NCBI RefSeq assembly: GCF_001418255.1
Contig: NZ_LIPV01000003.1
Coordinates: 248,001-312,000 of the forward strand
Length of the DNA stretch: 64,000 nt
DNA from: Thiomonas bhubaneswarensis
GTDB lineage: Bacteria > Pseudomonadota > Gammaproteobacteria > Burkholderiales > Burkholderiaceae_C
Reading direction: 5' to 3'
The position numbers were made by a program, and so were the translations under genes. Position 1 is the stretch's first letter, and each line of letters starts with the position of its first letter. Below the pieces are notes generated by a model. It had not been told where the DNA came from and ran no database searches. It saw nothing but the letters and a program-made list of their open reading frames with translations. Positions 1-11,965 of this stretch are shown in pieces.

Positions 1-427
1 GATGCAGCAGTTCCTGCAACCGCGTCCTGACCGCAGGCGGACAGAGGTTTTGCGGTTCATCAGCAGCGACTGGCACGCCCTGAGCAGGCAGCGGTTGCAC
101 CCGGATGCGAATGTCGCGCACAGCGTGGCCCTGCGCGCCGAGCCGTTGCAGCAACGTCGGCTTGAACTGGCTGAGCTTGGCGGCGACCGCGCTGGAACTG
201 GCCGTCAGGCTCCAAACCCCGTCCTGCCAGCGCCCGGCCCTGATGCCGCCCAAAAGCGCCACGGGCAGCAACGGCTGCACGCACTGCCACATCTGATGCG
301 ACTCGGTCGCGGCATCTTGCAAAGCGGCGATGGGCTGCGTCACCCGCGCCCAGGCCGAGAGCGACGCCGCGCCCCTGGGGGCGAATGCGGTGGTCGTCGA
401 GGCTGCGAAAGGGCGTGGGGCGGACAT
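1..427 (-). CDS. dciA: DUF721/DciA-like protein, cut by the window edge
   Basis: The reverse strand reads openly from an ATG at 425-427 to the window edge without a stop, so the 3' end is missing. The visible ~142 residues start MSAPRPFAAS and contain a tryptophan-rich stretch (WQCVQPLLP, then GRWQDGVWSL) followed by an S/A-rich strand and LLQRLGAQGHAVRDIRIRVQP. This resembles DUF721 proteins, the family that includes the replicative helicase loader DciA. Proteins of this type sit upstream of, and divergent from, secA in many betaproteobacteria, and the same arrangement is seen here. The assignment is by remembered family style and context. A general DUF721 protein is the safer name. The other reverse-strand frame over this stretch (60-500) is a low-complexity R/A-rich shadow. 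Confidence 0.72.
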   Translation of the reverse strand, partial: MSAPRPFAASTTTAFAPRGAASLSAWARVTQPIAALQDAATESHQMWQCVQPLLPVALLGGIRAGRWQDGVWSLTASSSAVAAKLSQFKPTLLQRLGAQGHAVRDIRIRVQPLPAQGVPVAADEPQNLCPPAVRTRLQELLH

Positions 428-503
428 GGAGCGCAGGGAACGGACTGGCAATCGGCGAATCAAGCCCCATTGTGCCATTCAGTGTGCGCCAAAACCGCAC
501 GCA

Positions 504-509
504 TACAAT
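504..509 (+). promoter_or_regulatory. possible -10 element of the secA promoter
   Basis: TACAAT lies 90 bp before the secA ATG in the divergent dciA-secA gap. No convincing -35 hexamer is seen 16-18 bp upstream, so this is only a weak candidate. Confidence 0.3.
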
Positions 510-598
510 GAAATGTTCTCGGAGGACCGGCCGCGCGTGCGTTGCGGCGGTATTCCCTCAAACACACTCAAGACCGCGGGCCTGGAGTCCGCCTTCCC

Positions 599-3388
<2,790 letters not shown>

Positions 3389-3457
3389 CCTCAACAGTCC
3401 GGCTGCGGGGCTGCACGCTGCCCACCCTCACTTCCCTCACCCTGTGGAGAGTCTGTC

Positions 3458-4693
3458 ATGGCCGTGAACCTTCAAGCCCCTGAACCCAGCCAGCTGCTGG
3501 CCATCGAGGGCGTTCTGCTGGGCGTCGCCGAGGCGCAGATCCGCAAGCCCGGACGCAAAGACCTCACCGTGGTGCAGATTGCGCCCGGTGCGAGCGTGGC
3601 CGGCGTGTTCACCCGCAATCGCTTCTGCGCCGCCCCGGTTCAGGTCTGCCGGGAGCATCTTCAGACCACCGGCGGCCATGACATGCGCGCCCTGGTCGTC
3701 AATACCGGCTGTGCCAATGCGGGCACGGGCGCCCAGGGTCTGATAGATGCGCGGCAGACCTGCGTGGAACTGGCCAGCCTGCTGGGTGTGCGTCCCGAGC
3801 AGGTGCTGCCGTTTTCCACCGGGGTGATTCTGGAGCCTATGCCGATGCAGCGTCTGCTCGCGGGCTTGCCCGCGGCGATTTCCGCTGCCCGCAGCGAGGG
3901 TTGGGCCGATGCCGCCCAGGCCATCATGACCACCGACACCCTGCCCAAGGCCGCCAGCCTTCAGGTGGTGATCGATGGGGTGACCGTGACGCTGAGCGGC
4001 ATCAGCAAGGGGGCTGGCATGATTCGCCCGAACATGGCGACCATGCTCGGCTTCATCGCCACCGACTGCGCCGTCAGCCCCGAAGTGCTGCAGCAGCTCA
4101 CCCGCGCCGCGGCTGACGATTCGTTCAACAGCATCACCATCGACGGCGACACCTCGACCAACGATTCGCTCATCGTCATCGCCACGGGCAAATCCTCCCT
4201 GCCCCCGATCACGCGCGCCGACAGCCCTCAGGCCAAGGCGCTGCAGGCCGCGCTCACCACGCTGGCGCAGCGGCTGGCGCAGGCCATCGTGCGCGATGGC
4301 GAAGGCGCGACCAAGTTCATCACGGTGCGGGTCGAGGGTGCGCGCAGCCGCGACGAGGCACGCAAGGTGGCTTATGCCGTGGCGCATTCGCCGCTGGTGA
4401 AAACCGCCTTTTTCGCTAGCGACCCCAACCTGGGGCGCATTCTCGCGGCGGTGGGTTATGCGGGGGTGGACGATCTGGACGTCGATGGCGTCGATCTTTA
4501 TCTCGACGACGTGCATGTGGCTACTAGCGGCGGTCGGCATCCCGATTACCGCGAGGAAGACGGCCAGCGGGTGATGCGACAGGCCGAGATCACCGTGCGC
4601 ATCGTGCTGGGCCGCGGCGACGTTGCGGCGACGGTGTGGACCTGCGATCTGTCGCACGACTACGTGTCCATCAATGCTGATTACCGTTCCTGA
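3458..4693 (+). CDS. argJ: bifunctional ornithine acetyltransferase / N-acetylglutamate synthase ArgJ
   Basis: ArgJ moves the acetyl group from N-acetylornithine to glutamate, recycling acetyl in arginine synthesis; bifunctional forms also use acetyl-CoA. The 411-residue product has the family autoprocessing region [17 protein letters not shown], in which Thr195 is the expected N-terminal nucleophile of the beta chain after self-cleavage. [11 protein letters not shown] and [17 protein letters not shown] are also recognisable. A GTGGAGA ribosome site lies at 3444-3450, about 7 bases before the ATG. The gene follows secA after 69 bp. Further arginine genes (argH, argB) are present elsewhere in the window, not as an operon. 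Confidence 0.96.
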   Translation: MAVNLQAPEPSQLLAIEGVLLGVAEAQIRKPGRKDLTVVQIAPGASVAGVFTRNRFCAAPVQVCREHLQTTGGHDMRALVVNTGCANAGTGAQGLIDARQTCVELASLLGVRPEQVLPFSTGVILEPMPMQRLLAGLPAAISAARSEGWADAAQAIMTTDTLPKAASLQVVIDGVTVTLSGISKGAGMIRPNMATMLGFIATDCAVSPEVLQQLTRAAADDSFNSITIDGDTSTNDSLIVIATGKSSLPPITRADSPQAKALQAALTTLAQRLAQAIVRDGEGATKFITVRVEGARSRDEARKVAYAVAHSPLVKTAFFASDPNLGRILAAVGYAGVDDLDVDGVDLYLDDVHVATSGGRHPDYREEDGQRVMRQAEITVRIVLGRGDVAATVWTCDLSHDYVSINADYRS

Positions 4694-4701
4694 ATCGAAC
4701 C

Positions 4702-5652
4702 ATGCCCGCAGCGACTCGACGCACCGCTTCCACCCGACCCCAGGCGCCCAAAACAGGCGATCAGCCGTCGACGCCCGCCGACCTGAGCGGCCCGCTGCTC
4801 GCGGTGTTCCAGCGGGCCAACGACCTGCTGAACCGGCTTGAAACGCTGCTGCCCGCGCCCCTGTCCGAGCCGGATTGGCAGGACTCGGTCGCGTTCCGCT
4901 GGATCAGCAAGAGCGGGCGCAAGCAGCTCGTGCCCGTGCGCAAGCTCTCGCCCATCACCTATGACGACCTGATCGGCATCGACGAGCAGCGCCGCAAGGT
5001 CGAGCGCAATACCCGCCAGTTTGTCCAGGGCAAGCCGGCCAACAATGTGCTCATCACCGGCTCGCGCGGCACCGGCAAGTCGTCTCTGGTGAAGGCCAGT
5101 CTCAACAAGTTCGCCCGCCAGGGCCTGCGGCTGATCGAGGTGGACAAGGCCGATCTGGTCGACCTTCCCGAGCTTACCGACCTGCTCGCGGCCAGGCCCG
5201 AGCGTTTCATCGTGTTCAGCGACGACCTTTCATTCGAGGAAGGCGAGCCGGGTTACAAGGCGCTCAAATCGGTGCTCGACGGCTCGGTGAGCGCGACTGC
5301 CGACAACGTGCTGATCTATGCGACCTCCAACCGACGGCACCTGATGCCCGAATACCTGCAGGAAAACCTGAGCTACAAGCATCTGGAAAATGGCGAGATC
5401 CATCCCGGCGAGGTGGTCGAGGAAAAGATCTCCCTGTCCGAGCGCTTCGGGCTGTGGGTGAGTTTCTATCCCTACAGCCAGGACGAGTATCTGCGCATCG
5501 CCGAGCATTGGCTGCGCGCCTTCGGCGTGAGCGACAGGCAGATGGACAAGGCCTTGCAGGAGTCGCTGGTCTGGGCGCTGGAGCGCGGTTCGCGTTCGGG
5601 CCGCGTGGCCTGGCAGTTCGCCCGCGACTGGGCAGGGCGCGGCGGCAAGTGA
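4702..5652 (+). CDS. DUF815-family AAA-type ATPase
   Basis: 316-residue P-loop ATPase of the DUF815 group. The P-loop GSRGTGKSS begins at residue 120 (Lys126 is the Walker lysine), preceded by YDDLIGIDEQRRKVERNT. IVFSDDLSFEEGEPGYKALK gives the Walker B-like acidic pair, and LIYATSNRRHLMPEY a sensor-like Asn. These are AAA+-like ATPases whose cellular role is poorly defined. It starts 8 bases after argJ. Its TGA overlaps the GTG of the following Nudix gene (GTGA), which suggests translational coupling, as is common in betaproteobacteria. The first ~30 residues are a polar, probably disordered leader. Confidence 0.85.
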   Translation: MPAATRRTASTRPQAPKTGDQPSTPADLSGPLLAVFQRANDLLNRLETLLPAPLSEPDWQDSVAFRWISKSGRKQLVPVRKLSPITYDDLIGIDEQRRKVERNTRQFVQGKPANNVLITGSRGTGKSSLVKASLNKFARQGLRLIEVDKADLVDLPELTDLLAARPERFIVFSDDLSFEEGEPGYKALKSVLDGSVSATADNVLIYATSNRRHLMPEYLQENLSYKHLENGEIHPGEVVEEKISLSERFGLWVSFYPYSQDEYLRIAEHWLRAFGVSDRQMDKALQESLVWALERGSRSGRVAWQFARDWAGRGGK

Positions 5653-6086
5653 GCGGTCAGCCCAAGGCGCAGCGCGAGCCCGTCGCGGTTGCGGTCGGGC
5701 TGATGCTGCGGCAGGACGGAGCCTTTCTCATGGCCTCACGTCCGCAGGGCAAGCCGTATGCCGGATATTGGGAGTTTCCAGGCGGCAAGCTCGAAGCCGG
5801 TGAATCGCTGCAGCACGCTCTGGCGCGTGAGTTCGAGGAGGAACTCGGGGTGCGCGTGCGCGAGGCCCAGTTCTGGAAGAGCCTGCGGGTGGACTATCCC
5901 CACGCCCTGGTCGATCTGCAGTTCTGCCGCATCACCGCATGGGACGGCGAGCCGCTGGGCCTCGAGGGTCAACAGTTGTCGTGGCAGTCCCTGCCCGTCA
6001 CGGTCGGCCCGGTGCTGCCGGGTGCTCTGCCGGTGCTGGAGTGGCTGGCCGAGGAGCGTTTGAAACGCTCTGAGCCAGATCAGTGA
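5649..6086 (+). CDS. mutT: Nudix hydrolase, MutT-type (8-oxo-dGTP diphosphatase-like)
   Basis: 145 residues beginning VSGQPKAQREP from a GTG at 5649 that overlaps the stop of the DUF815 gene. The Nudix box runs from about residue 46 to 68: GGKLEAGESLQHALAREFEE, then ELGV, a complete GX5EX7REUXEEXGU. PYAGYWEFPGGK upstream of the box is typical of MutT, which removes oxidised dGTP from the nucleotide pool. The frame extends upstream to 5454, but that part lies wholly inside the DUF815 gene. It converges on yacG with a 7-bp tail overlap. Substrate specificity cannot be proven from sequence. Confidence 0.88.
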   Translation: MSGQPKAQREPVAVAVGLMLRQDGAFLMASRPQGKPYAGYWEFPGGKLEAGESLQHALAREFEEELGVRVREAQFWKSLRVDYPHALVDLQFCRITAWDGEPLGLEGQQLSWQSLPVTVGPVLPGALPVLEWLAEERLKRSEPDQ

Positions 6087-6331
6087 CGTTGCTTCGGGGC
6101 CTGGGCGCTGCGCTCCAGTTCCTGCTCCATCGCTTCGATATCGGCGGCATCGGGCCTCGCCTGCACCCGGTAGCTCTCGCTGGCCCAGGCGCCGAAGTCA
6201 AGCGATTTGCAGCGCTCGCTGCAAAAGGGGCGCCAGGGATTGTCCGTGCTGTACACCGTGAGCGTGCCGCAGTGCGGGCAGGGCACCTTGCGTTGGGTGG
6301 TCGACGAGGGCTTGGTCGAAGGCGTGGTCAT
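6080..6331 (-). CDS. yacG: DNA gyrase inhibitor YacG, zinc-finger protein
   Basis: An 83-residue zinc-finger protein with four cysteine ligands: C18 and C21 in CPHCG, C37 and C41 in FCSERCK. WRPFCSERCKSLDFGAWASE is the family core. E. coli YacG binds the GyrB C-terminal domain and blocks gyrase DNA binding. It lies one base downstream of zapD and heads the zapD-yacG tail of the reverse-strand block that reaches back to pilB, as in many betaproteobacteria. The last seven bases overlap the convergent mutT gene. Confidence 0.92.
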   Translation of the reverse strand: MTTPSTKPSSTTQRKVPCPHCGTLTVYSTDNPWRPFCSERCKSLDFGAWASESYRVQARPDAADIEAMEQELERSAQAPKQRH

Positions 6332-6332
6332 G

Positions 6333-7106
6333 TCACGGGCAGAGGGTCATGTCGAAGGGCACCTCACCCGTGCTGGGCGTCATGCGCCAATCGGAATCGG
6401 GCTGCATGAAGCGCACCGAAACCATGAGGCGGTGGCCGGTGATTTCGGGCACCAGGCCGAGCGCGCCATCGATGCGCAGCCGCAGCAGCTGGTAAGTCTT
6501 GCCCGCGAGCTGCTGCTGATAGCTGCCACCCACGGCCTGGAGCTTGCGCGTGCTGCCGGCGTCGCGCAGCAGACGCAGAAGCAGCTCGACGCTGCTGGCA
6601 AGCGGCGCGAATCCCTGCAACCAGCGCGCCAGATCGCTCTGGCGCTGCTGCTGGGGCAGGTGCTGCCAGGCGTAATAAGCCGGGAGGTCGAACTCGCAGG
6701 TGCCGCCAGGAATATTGGCGCGACTGCGGATCGCCATCAGCCACTCGTTGTCCTGCAGGTTCTGGCCGACCCTGCCTTGCTGCTGGCTGAGCGACTGAAA
6801 GGCCTGTTCGATTTCGCCGAGAACGGCGTCGAGCACCGTCTCGGCCACCGACGGGTTGCCCCGATAGGCCATGAAGGTCTGCCGCTGACGCTCGAGCTCC
6901 TTGAGAATGTCGGCCTTGAGGTCCTGACGGGCGGCGACATCCAGGATTTCGAACAGGGTGATCAGGGCGAAATGATGATGCTCCGGCAGCGCGCTTTGCT
7001 GCAGCACATCGACACGGCGGAAAAGATGTTCCAGCCTGAGCAAAGTGCGCACACGTTCATGCAGGGGGTATTCGTACAGAATCACGGGCCGATCCAGGAG
7101 AGGCAC
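6333..7106 (-). CDS. zapD: cell division protein ZapD (DUF1342)
   Basis: ZapD crosslinks FtsZ filaments at the division ring. The 257-residue product starts MPLLDRPVILYEYPLHERVR followed by TLLRLEHLF, matching the family start ILYEYPxxERxRTLLRLE. The helical N-terminal half is followed by the C-terminal RFMQPDSDWRM-type beta region (MVSVRFMQPD). A slightly shorter start in the same frame is possible, but no clear ribosome site decides it. It follows coaE after 67 bp and precedes yacG by one base. Confidence 0.93.
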   Translation of the reverse strand: MPLLDRPVILYEYPLHERVRTLLRLEHLFRRVDVLQQSALPEHHHFALITLFEILDVAARQDLKADILKELERQRQTFMAYRGNPSVAETVLDAVLGEIEQAFQSLSQQQGRVGQNLQDNEWLMAIRSRANIPGGTCEFDLPAYYAWQHLPQQQRQSDLARWLQGFAPLASSVELLLRLLRDAGSTRKLQAVGGSYQQQLAGKTYQLLRLRIDGALGLVPEITGHRLMVSVRFMQPDSDWRMTPSTGEVPFDMTLCP

Positions 7107-7173
7107 ACAGCCATTGGCCAGCCGCCAGTCCGGGCGGCAACTCTATGCATTGTCATGCAAGCAGCGCCCGAAC

Positions 7174-7794
7174 TCAATTTTTGTGCGCGAAGGAAAGGTA
7201 GCGCGCATGCAGTGCCTCGACCTGGCGTGCGAGGTGCGCCAGATCGCCACTGTTGTCGAGCACATCGTCGGCCGCGGCCAGACGCTGCGCGCTCGTGGCT
7301 TGCGTGGCCATGATGGCTTCGATCATCTCGGTCGCCAAGCCTGAACGCGATTGCACACGCGCCAGCTGAAGCGCAGGCGGACAGTCGACCACGCAGAGCC
7401 GGTCGATCTGCGGCCGCCAGCGATCCAGATGCTCCACCAGCAAGGGCACGACGAATACCAGATAGTCGCCGGGGCGCTCGGCGGCTGCCTGGCGCATGGC
7501 GGCTCCGATGAGGGGATGAAGGATGGACTCCAGCAGCCTGCGTGCTTCCGGGTCGGCGAAGACGCGCTGCCGCATCGCTGCGCGATCCAGGGCGCCAAGG
7601 TCGTTGCGGATATCAGCACCGAAGGCTTGGACCAGCGCGGGCATGGCCGCGCCGCCGGGGGCGGTGAGTTCGTGCGCGATCACGTCGGCGTCGATGATGG
7701 CCGCGCCATGAAGGGAGAAGAAATCGGCCGCCGCCGATTTGCCCGAACCTATGCCGCCGGTGAGACCGATGCGCAGCCGCGCCGCATTCATCAT
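7174..7794 (-). CDS. coaE: dephospho-CoA kinase CoaE
   Basis: CoaE phosphorylates the ribose 3'-OH of dephospho-CoA, the last step of coenzyme A synthesis. The 206-residue protein starts MMNAARLRIGLTGGIGSGKS, with the P-loop GGIGSGKS at 13-20. It continues with the expected DADVIAHELTAPGG, HPLIGAAMRQ and VPLLVE motifs. The frame is open far upstream (to 8421), but that part is inside pilD. The ATG at 7792-7794 overlaps the pilD TGA (ATGA), so translation is probably coupled to the pilus genes; a second ATG follows directly at 7791. Confidence 0.96.
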   Translation of the reverse strand: MMNAARLRIGLTGGIGSGKSAAADFFSLHGAAIIDADVIAHELTAPGGAAMPALVQAFGADIRNDLGALDRAAMRQRVFADPEARRLLESILHPLIGAAMRQAAAERPGDYLVFVVPLLVEHLDRWRPQIDRLCVVDCPPALQLARVQSRSGLATEMIEAIMATQATSAQRLAAADDVLDNSGDLAHLARQVEALHARYLSFAHKN

Positions 7795-8660
7795 GCCCCG
7801 GCACGGGGCAGCAGCATCGCCACCAGCGTATCCGGTCCGATCAAGAGCAGAAGAATGCCGGCTGCGGCCAGGAAAGGGCCAAAGGGAATAGGCCTTCCGC
7901 GCTCGGTCAGCTTGAGCATTTGCAGCGCGATGCCGATCACCGCGCCGCAGATGCTCGACAGCAGGATGATGGGCAGGAGTGCCGCAACGCCAAACCAGGC
8001 GCCCAGCGCGGCCAGCAGCTTGAAATCGCCAAAGCCCATGCCCTCCTTGCCGGTGAGCAGCTTGAAGCCCTGATACACCGTCCACAGCGCCAGATAACCG
8101 ACGATCGCGCCCCACACCGCGCCCGGGAGTTGCGCGGGGTGCAGGGTCACATGCCAAAGCAGCCCGAGCCAGAGCAGCGGCAGGGTGATGCTGTCGGGCA
8201 GCAGGGTGGTGTCGAAATCGATTAGGGCCAGGGTGATGAGCGCCCAGAGCAAGACGATGTAGGCCATGCTGTCCCAGCTTGCGCCCCATCGCACCACCAC
8301 GGCCGCGGTAAGCAAGGCGGTGATCAGCTCGACCAGCGGATACCGCCAGGAAATCGCCGATCCGCAGGCCGAACATTTGCCGCGCAGAAACAAAAAGCTC
8401 AGAACGGGGATGTTCTCCCACCAGGTGATGGCATGGCCGCAGGACGGACAGCGCGAGCGCGGCGCGGCGAGGTCGAAGCGTTCGGTGGGTGGGGCTGGGT
8501 CATCGGGCTGCAAGGTGGCGCGGGCATCGGCCTGCCACTGCCGCTCCATCATCACCGGCAGACGGTAGATGACCACGTTGAGGAAACTGCCCACCGCCAG
8601 GCCGATCAGCCCGGCGGCCACGATCCAGAAACTCACGGGTACGGCGCTGAAATCGGGCAT
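7791..8660 (-). CDS. pilD: type IV prepilin peptidase/N-methylase PilD
   Basis: PilD is the inner-membrane aspartic peptidase that cleaves and N-methylates type IV pilins and type II secretion pseudopilins. The 289-residue protein is strongly hydrophobic with several membrane segments. The N-terminal cytoplasmic loop has the two CxxC pairs (C71/C74 and C96/C99) typical of the methylase-containing form. Catalytic aspartates lie in ALIDFDTTLLPD (~148-150) and GMGFGDFK (Asp212). It overlaps pilC upstream and coaE downstream by a few bases, giving a tight pilB-pilC-pilD-coaE unit. Confidence 0.96.
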   Translation of the reverse strand: MPDFSAVPVSFWIVAAGLIGLAVGSFLNVVIYRLPVMMERQWQADARATLQPDDPAPPTERFDLAAPRSRCPSCGHAITWWENIPVLSFLFLRGKCSACGSAISWRYPLVELITALLTAAVVVRWGASWDSMAYIVLLWALITLALIDFDTTLLPDSITLPLLWLGLLWHVTLHPAQLPGAVWGAIVGYLALWTVYQGFKLLTGKEGMGFGDFKLLAALGAWFGVAALLPIILLSSICGAVIGIALQMLKLTERGRPIPFGPFLAAAGILLLLIGPDTLVAMLLPRAGA

Positions 8661-9880
8661 CAGCCGACGACCTTGCCCAGGTTGAAGATCGGCAGATACA
8701 TCGCCACCACCAGGCCGCCGATGATGACGCCCAAAAACACAATGATGATGGGCTCGAGCAGGGCGGAGAGGTTTTTCACCAGCTCGTCCACTTCGGCTTC
8801 GTAGATATCGGCGGCCTTGCTCAACATGGAATCGAGCGAGCCGGATTCTTCACCGATGGACGTCAACTGAATGACCAGGGGCGGAAACACCCCCTGCGTC
8901 TGCATCGACGTGGTTAGGCTGGTGCCGGTGGACACATCCTGCTGAATCTTTTCGGTGGCGCGCAAATAGACGATATTGCCCGCAGCGCCGCCCACGGCGT
9001 CGAGCGCTTCGACCAAGGGCACGCCGGCGCCGAACATCGTGGCCAGGGTGCGGGTCCAGCGTGCCAGAGCGCCCAGCCGAACCAGCTTGCCGAAAACGGG
9101 GACGCGCAGCAGCAGGCGATCCATGGTTTCCTGCATCTTGACCGACTTCTTCCACGACTGCAGGAAAAAGTACCCGCCAAGAAAGATGGTGCCGAACAGG
9201 ATGTACCAGTAATGCACGAAGAAATTGGACATGGCCACCACCATCAGGGTGGGGGCGGGCAGGCTGGCGCCGAACTGCGAGAACACCTCGGTGAACACCG
9301 GCACGACGAACAGCATGATGATGGACACGACCACGAAGGCCACGACCATCACCGCAATCGGGTAGGTAAGCGCGCTCTTGATCTTGCTCTTGATGGCCAG
9401 CGACTTCTCCTGATACGTGGCCAGACGGTCGAGCACCAGTTCGAGCATACCGGCCGTTTCACCAGCCTCGACCAGGTTGCAGTAGAGCGCATCGAAGTAT
9501 TTGGGATGCTTGCGGAAGGCGTTGGACAGGCTGGTGCCGGTTTCCACGTCGCTGCGGATGTCCATGATCAGCCGGGCCATGTTCGGGTTGGGGTGCCCCC
9601 GCCCGACGATGTCGAAGGACTGCAGCAGCGGTACGCCGGCCTTGATCATGGTGGACATCTGCCGCGTGAAGGTGGAAATGTCCTTGGCCTTGATCGCCTT
9701 GCCGCTGGTCAGCCGACGCTTCTTGACCTTGGTGACCAGAATGCCCTGGCGTCGCAGCGCGGCCGAAACGATGGCTTCGCTGCCTGCGCGCAATTCTCCG
9801 CGCTGGAGCTTGCCTTGCCGGTCCTTGCCTTCCCACTCGAAAAGCGCTTCCTTCGCCGTTCGCGCCGTCGCTGTAGCCAT
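8660..9880 (-). CDS. pilC: type IV pilus inner-membrane platform protein PilC
   Basis: A 406-residue GspF/PilC-type platform protein that couples the pilus motor ATPases to the growing fibre. It has the two repeated cytoplasmic GspF domains: [20 protein letters not shown] (first) and [20 protein letters not shown] (second). Membrane segments lie around residues 180-240 and at the C-terminus ([19 protein letters not shown]). The SxxL/ExxG pattern [15 protein letters not shown] and [16 protein letters not shown] is conserved. It starts 14 bases after pilB and its stop overlaps the pilD start (TGATG). Confidence 0.97.
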   Translation of the reverse strand: MATATARTAKEALFEWEGKDRQGKLQRGELRAGSEAIVSAALRRQGILVTKVKKRRLTSGKAIKAKDISTFTRQMSTMIKAGVPLLQSFDIVGRGHPNPNMARLIMDIRSDVETGTSLSNAFRKHPKYFDALYCNLVEAGETAGMLELVLDRLATYQEKSLAIKSKIKSALTYPIAVMVVAFVVVSIIMLFVVPVFTEVFSQFGASLPAPTLMVVAMSNFFVHYWYILFGTIFLGGYFFLQSWKKSVKMQETMDRLLLRVPVFGKLVRLGALARWTRTLATMFGAGVPLVEALDAVGGAAGNIVYLRATEKIQQDVSTGTSLTTSMQTQGVFPPLVIQLTSIGEESGSLDSMLSKAADIYEAEVDELVKNLSALLEPIIIVFLGVIIGGLVVAMYLPIFNLGKVVG

Positions 9881-9894
9881 GGTGCTTCCCCCGT

Positions 9895-11637
9895 TTACTC
9901 GTTGGTCACGGCGATGATTTCTTCCAGGGAGGTGACCCCCTGTTTCACCTTGAGCAACCCGGACTCGCGCAGCGAGCGCACGCCCTCCTTGCGCGCCTGC
10001 TCTGCAATGTCCATGGCTGTGCCGTGATTAAGGATGATGCGTTGTATTTCCTCGGAAATCGGCATGACTTGGTAGATGCCGACACGTCCTTTGTAGCCGG
10101 TGCCGCCGCAGGCATTGCATTTGCCGGCCTTGTAGGGCTTCCAGCGTCCATCGAGGTCTTCCTCCTGGAAACCGGCTTCGAGCAGGGTTTCGGCGGGCAG
10201 ATCGGCCGGCGTCTTGCACTGACTGCAAAGCTTGCGCGCCAAGCGTTGCGCCGTGATGAGAATCACGCTGGAGGCGATGTTGAACGCGGGCACACCCATG
10301 TTCATAAGCCGGGTCAGCGTGGTCGGCGCGTCGTTGGTGTGCACCGTGGAGAGCACCAGGTGACCAGTCTGCGCCGCCTTGATGGAGATGTCGGCGGTTT
10401 CCAGATCGCGAATCTCACCGACCATGATGATGTCCGGATCCTGCCGCAGAAAGGCACGCAGCGCATTGGCAAAGGTTAGACCGGCTTTTTCGTTGACGTT
10501 GACCTGATTCACGCCGGGTAGATTGATTTCCGCGGGGTCTTCAGCGGTGGAGATGTTGACCCCTGGCTGATTGAGCAGGTTCAGGCAGGTGTAAAGCGAG
10601 ACGGTCTTGCCGCTGCCCGTTGGCCCCGTTACCAGAATCATGCCGTAAGGTCGGTGAATGGCGCGCACCAGTTTTTCGCGTTCCTCGGGCTCGTAGCCCA
10701 GCGCATCGATACCCAGCTTGGCGGCGGACGAATCGAGAATCCGCATCACGATCTTCTCGCCATACAGGGTGGGAAGGGTGCTGACACGAAAGTCGATGGA
10801 CTTCTCCGGGCTGACGCGCAGTTTCATGCGCCCGTCCTGCGGCACGCGGCGTTCGGCGATGTCGAGCTTGGAAATGACCTTGATGCGCGAGGCGAGCTTT
10901 TCCTTGATCGAGGCCGGCGGCTGGGCGATTTCGCGCAGCTCGCCATCGACACGAAACCGGATGCGGTAGAAATGCTCGAAGGGCTCGAAATGCAGATCGG
11001 AAGCCCGCATATTGATGGCGTCGATCAGCATCTTCTGCAGAAACCGCACCACGGGTGCATCGTCGACCTCGGCGGCTTGTTGGTCCTTGGTTTCCGTGGC
11101 TTCGCTGCCGTCGCTGAGGTCGCCCAGATCGAAGTCTTCGCCAACGAGTGCCGAAATCTGGCTGTTGGCCGACTGTCCGGCCTGATCGATGATGCGAGTC
11201 AGCTTGTCGTATTCGACGACGACCAGCTCGATCTGCGCCTGCGACTGAAACTTGATCTTGTCCTCGGCCTCGTGATCGGCGGGATCGGCGGTCGCCACCA
11301 CCAGACGGTTGCCGCGCTTGAGCAGCGGCAGCACCTTGTAGCCCTGGATGATCTTGGAGTCGATCGCGCCAGTCGCCAGGCGGGTCGGGTCGTAGGCGTC
11401 CAAGTCGAGCAGCGGCAATGAAAAAGTCTTGCTCACCCAGTGCGCCAGATCGGGCGCATTCATGGAGCCGCTGCCGATGAGCGTGGCAATGAAACTGCTG
11501 CGCGTCTCCTGACTGCGCTGATGAATCTGCTCAACCAGCGTCCGCGGCAGCAGTTCGGCCTGCACCAAAGCGTGCGCAAGGCCGGGCAGGACCTTGGACG
11601 GCGGTGAGGCAGATGCGGCAATCGTGGTGGCTGACAT
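9895..11637 (-). CDS. pilB: type IV pilus assembly ATPase PilB
   Basis: PilB is the extension motor of type IV pili. The 580-residue protein starts [13 protein letters not shown]. It has an N-terminal MshEN-type domain (residues ~10-180), a Walker A GPTGSGKT at 338-345, Walker [10 protein letters not shown] near 404-411, His box [13 protein letters not shown], and the tetracysteine zinc site C471/C474/C507/C510. The frame extends upstream to 11820, but the preceding residues are unlike PilB and run into the tRNA region. It leads pilB-pilC-pilD-coaE-zapD-yacG on the reverse strand. The retraction ATPase PilT and the pilins are not in this window. Confidence 0.97.
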   Translation of the reverse strand: MSATTIAASASPPSKVLPGLAHALVQAELLPRTLVEQIHQRSQETRSSFIATLIGSGSMNAPDLAHWVSKTFSLPLLDLDAYDPTRLATGAIDSKIIQGYKVLPLLKRGNRLVVATADPADHEAEDKIKFQSQAQIELVVVEYDKLTRIIDQAGQSANSQISALVGEDFDLGDLSDGSEATETKDQQAAEVDDAPVVRFLQKMLIDAINMRASDLHFEPFEHFYRIRFRVDGELREIAQPPASIKEKLASRIKVISKLDIAERRVPQDGRMKLRVSPEKSIDFRVSTLPTLYGEKIVMRILDSSAAKLGIDALGYEPEEREKLVRAIHRPYGMILVTGPTGSGKTVSLYTCLNLLNQPGVNISTAEDPAEINLPGVNQVNVNEKAGLTFANALRAFLRQDPDIIMVGEIRDLETADISIKAAQTGHLVLSTVHTNDAPTTLTRLMNMGVPAFNIASSVILITAQRLARKLCSQCKTPADLPAETLLEAGFQEEDLDGRWKPYKAGKCNACGGTGYKGRVGIYQVMPISEEIQRIILNHGTAMDIAEQARKEGVRSLRESGLLKVKQGVTSLEEIIAVTNE

Positions 11638-11683
11638 GGCGCTGCAGAGAATAGGCCCCTCATGATGCGGGCGACCGAGCGGG

Positions 11684-11712
11684 TTTGTAAATCCTTCACG
11701 CCGCCCTCGCAA
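11684..11712 (-). promoter_or_regulatory. candidate sigma-70 promoter of pilB
   Basis: On the reverse strand TTGCGA (11707-11712) and TACAAA (11684-11689) are separated by 17 bp, about 47 bp before the pilB ATG. Both match the sigma-70 consensus at 4 of 6 positions. No sigma-54 -24/-12 pair was recognised here. Confidence 0.4.
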
Positions 11713-11795
11713 GGTGGATGGCGTGAAAAATCCACAGTTTAGAGGTGTAACGGCACGATTGTGGCGGTCTTGATGGCGCGGGCGACACGACCAAT

Positions 11796-11835
11796 AAAAA
11801 CGGCCGCCCACCGTGAACACGATGGCGGCCGTTTT
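11796..11835 (-). terminator. Rho-independent terminator of tRNA-Pro
   Basis: A perfect 12-bp stem (AAAACGGCCGCC at 11797-11808 with GGCGGCCGTTTT at 11824-11835) has a 15-nt loop. Read on the reverse strand it ends in a U-run just downstream of the tRNA. The symmetric A/T ends would also let it act in the forward direction. Confidence 0.85.
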
Positions 11836-11843
11836 CTGAATCT

Positions 11844-11920
11844 TGGTCGGGGTGAGAGGATTCGAACCTCCGGCCTCTACGTCCCGAACGTAGCGCTCTA
11901 CCAGGCTAAGCTACACCCCG
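11844..11920 (-). tRNA. tRNA-Pro (anticodon CGG)
   Basis: On the reverse strand the 77-nt sequence starts CGGGGTGTAGC and ends in the encoded ACCA. The acceptor stem CGGGGTG pairs with CACCCCG. The anticodon stem CTACG/CGTAG encloses the loop TTCGGGA, giving anticodon CGG for proline codon CCG. The T arm GGAGGTTCGAATCCTC is standard. Forward-frame reading of this locus yields a spurious peptide (GERIRTSGLYVPNVALYQ) of the kind produced by translating tRNA genes. Confidence 0.98.
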
Positions 11921-11965
11921 ATCTCGTGAATGAATCGCAACAGCTCTCATCTTGCTTCAACGAGA

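Noticed and set aside
60-500. 146-residue reverse frame at the left edge
   Set aside because: The alternative reverse frame starting at 427 gives a DUF721-like protein; this one is its shifted shadow.
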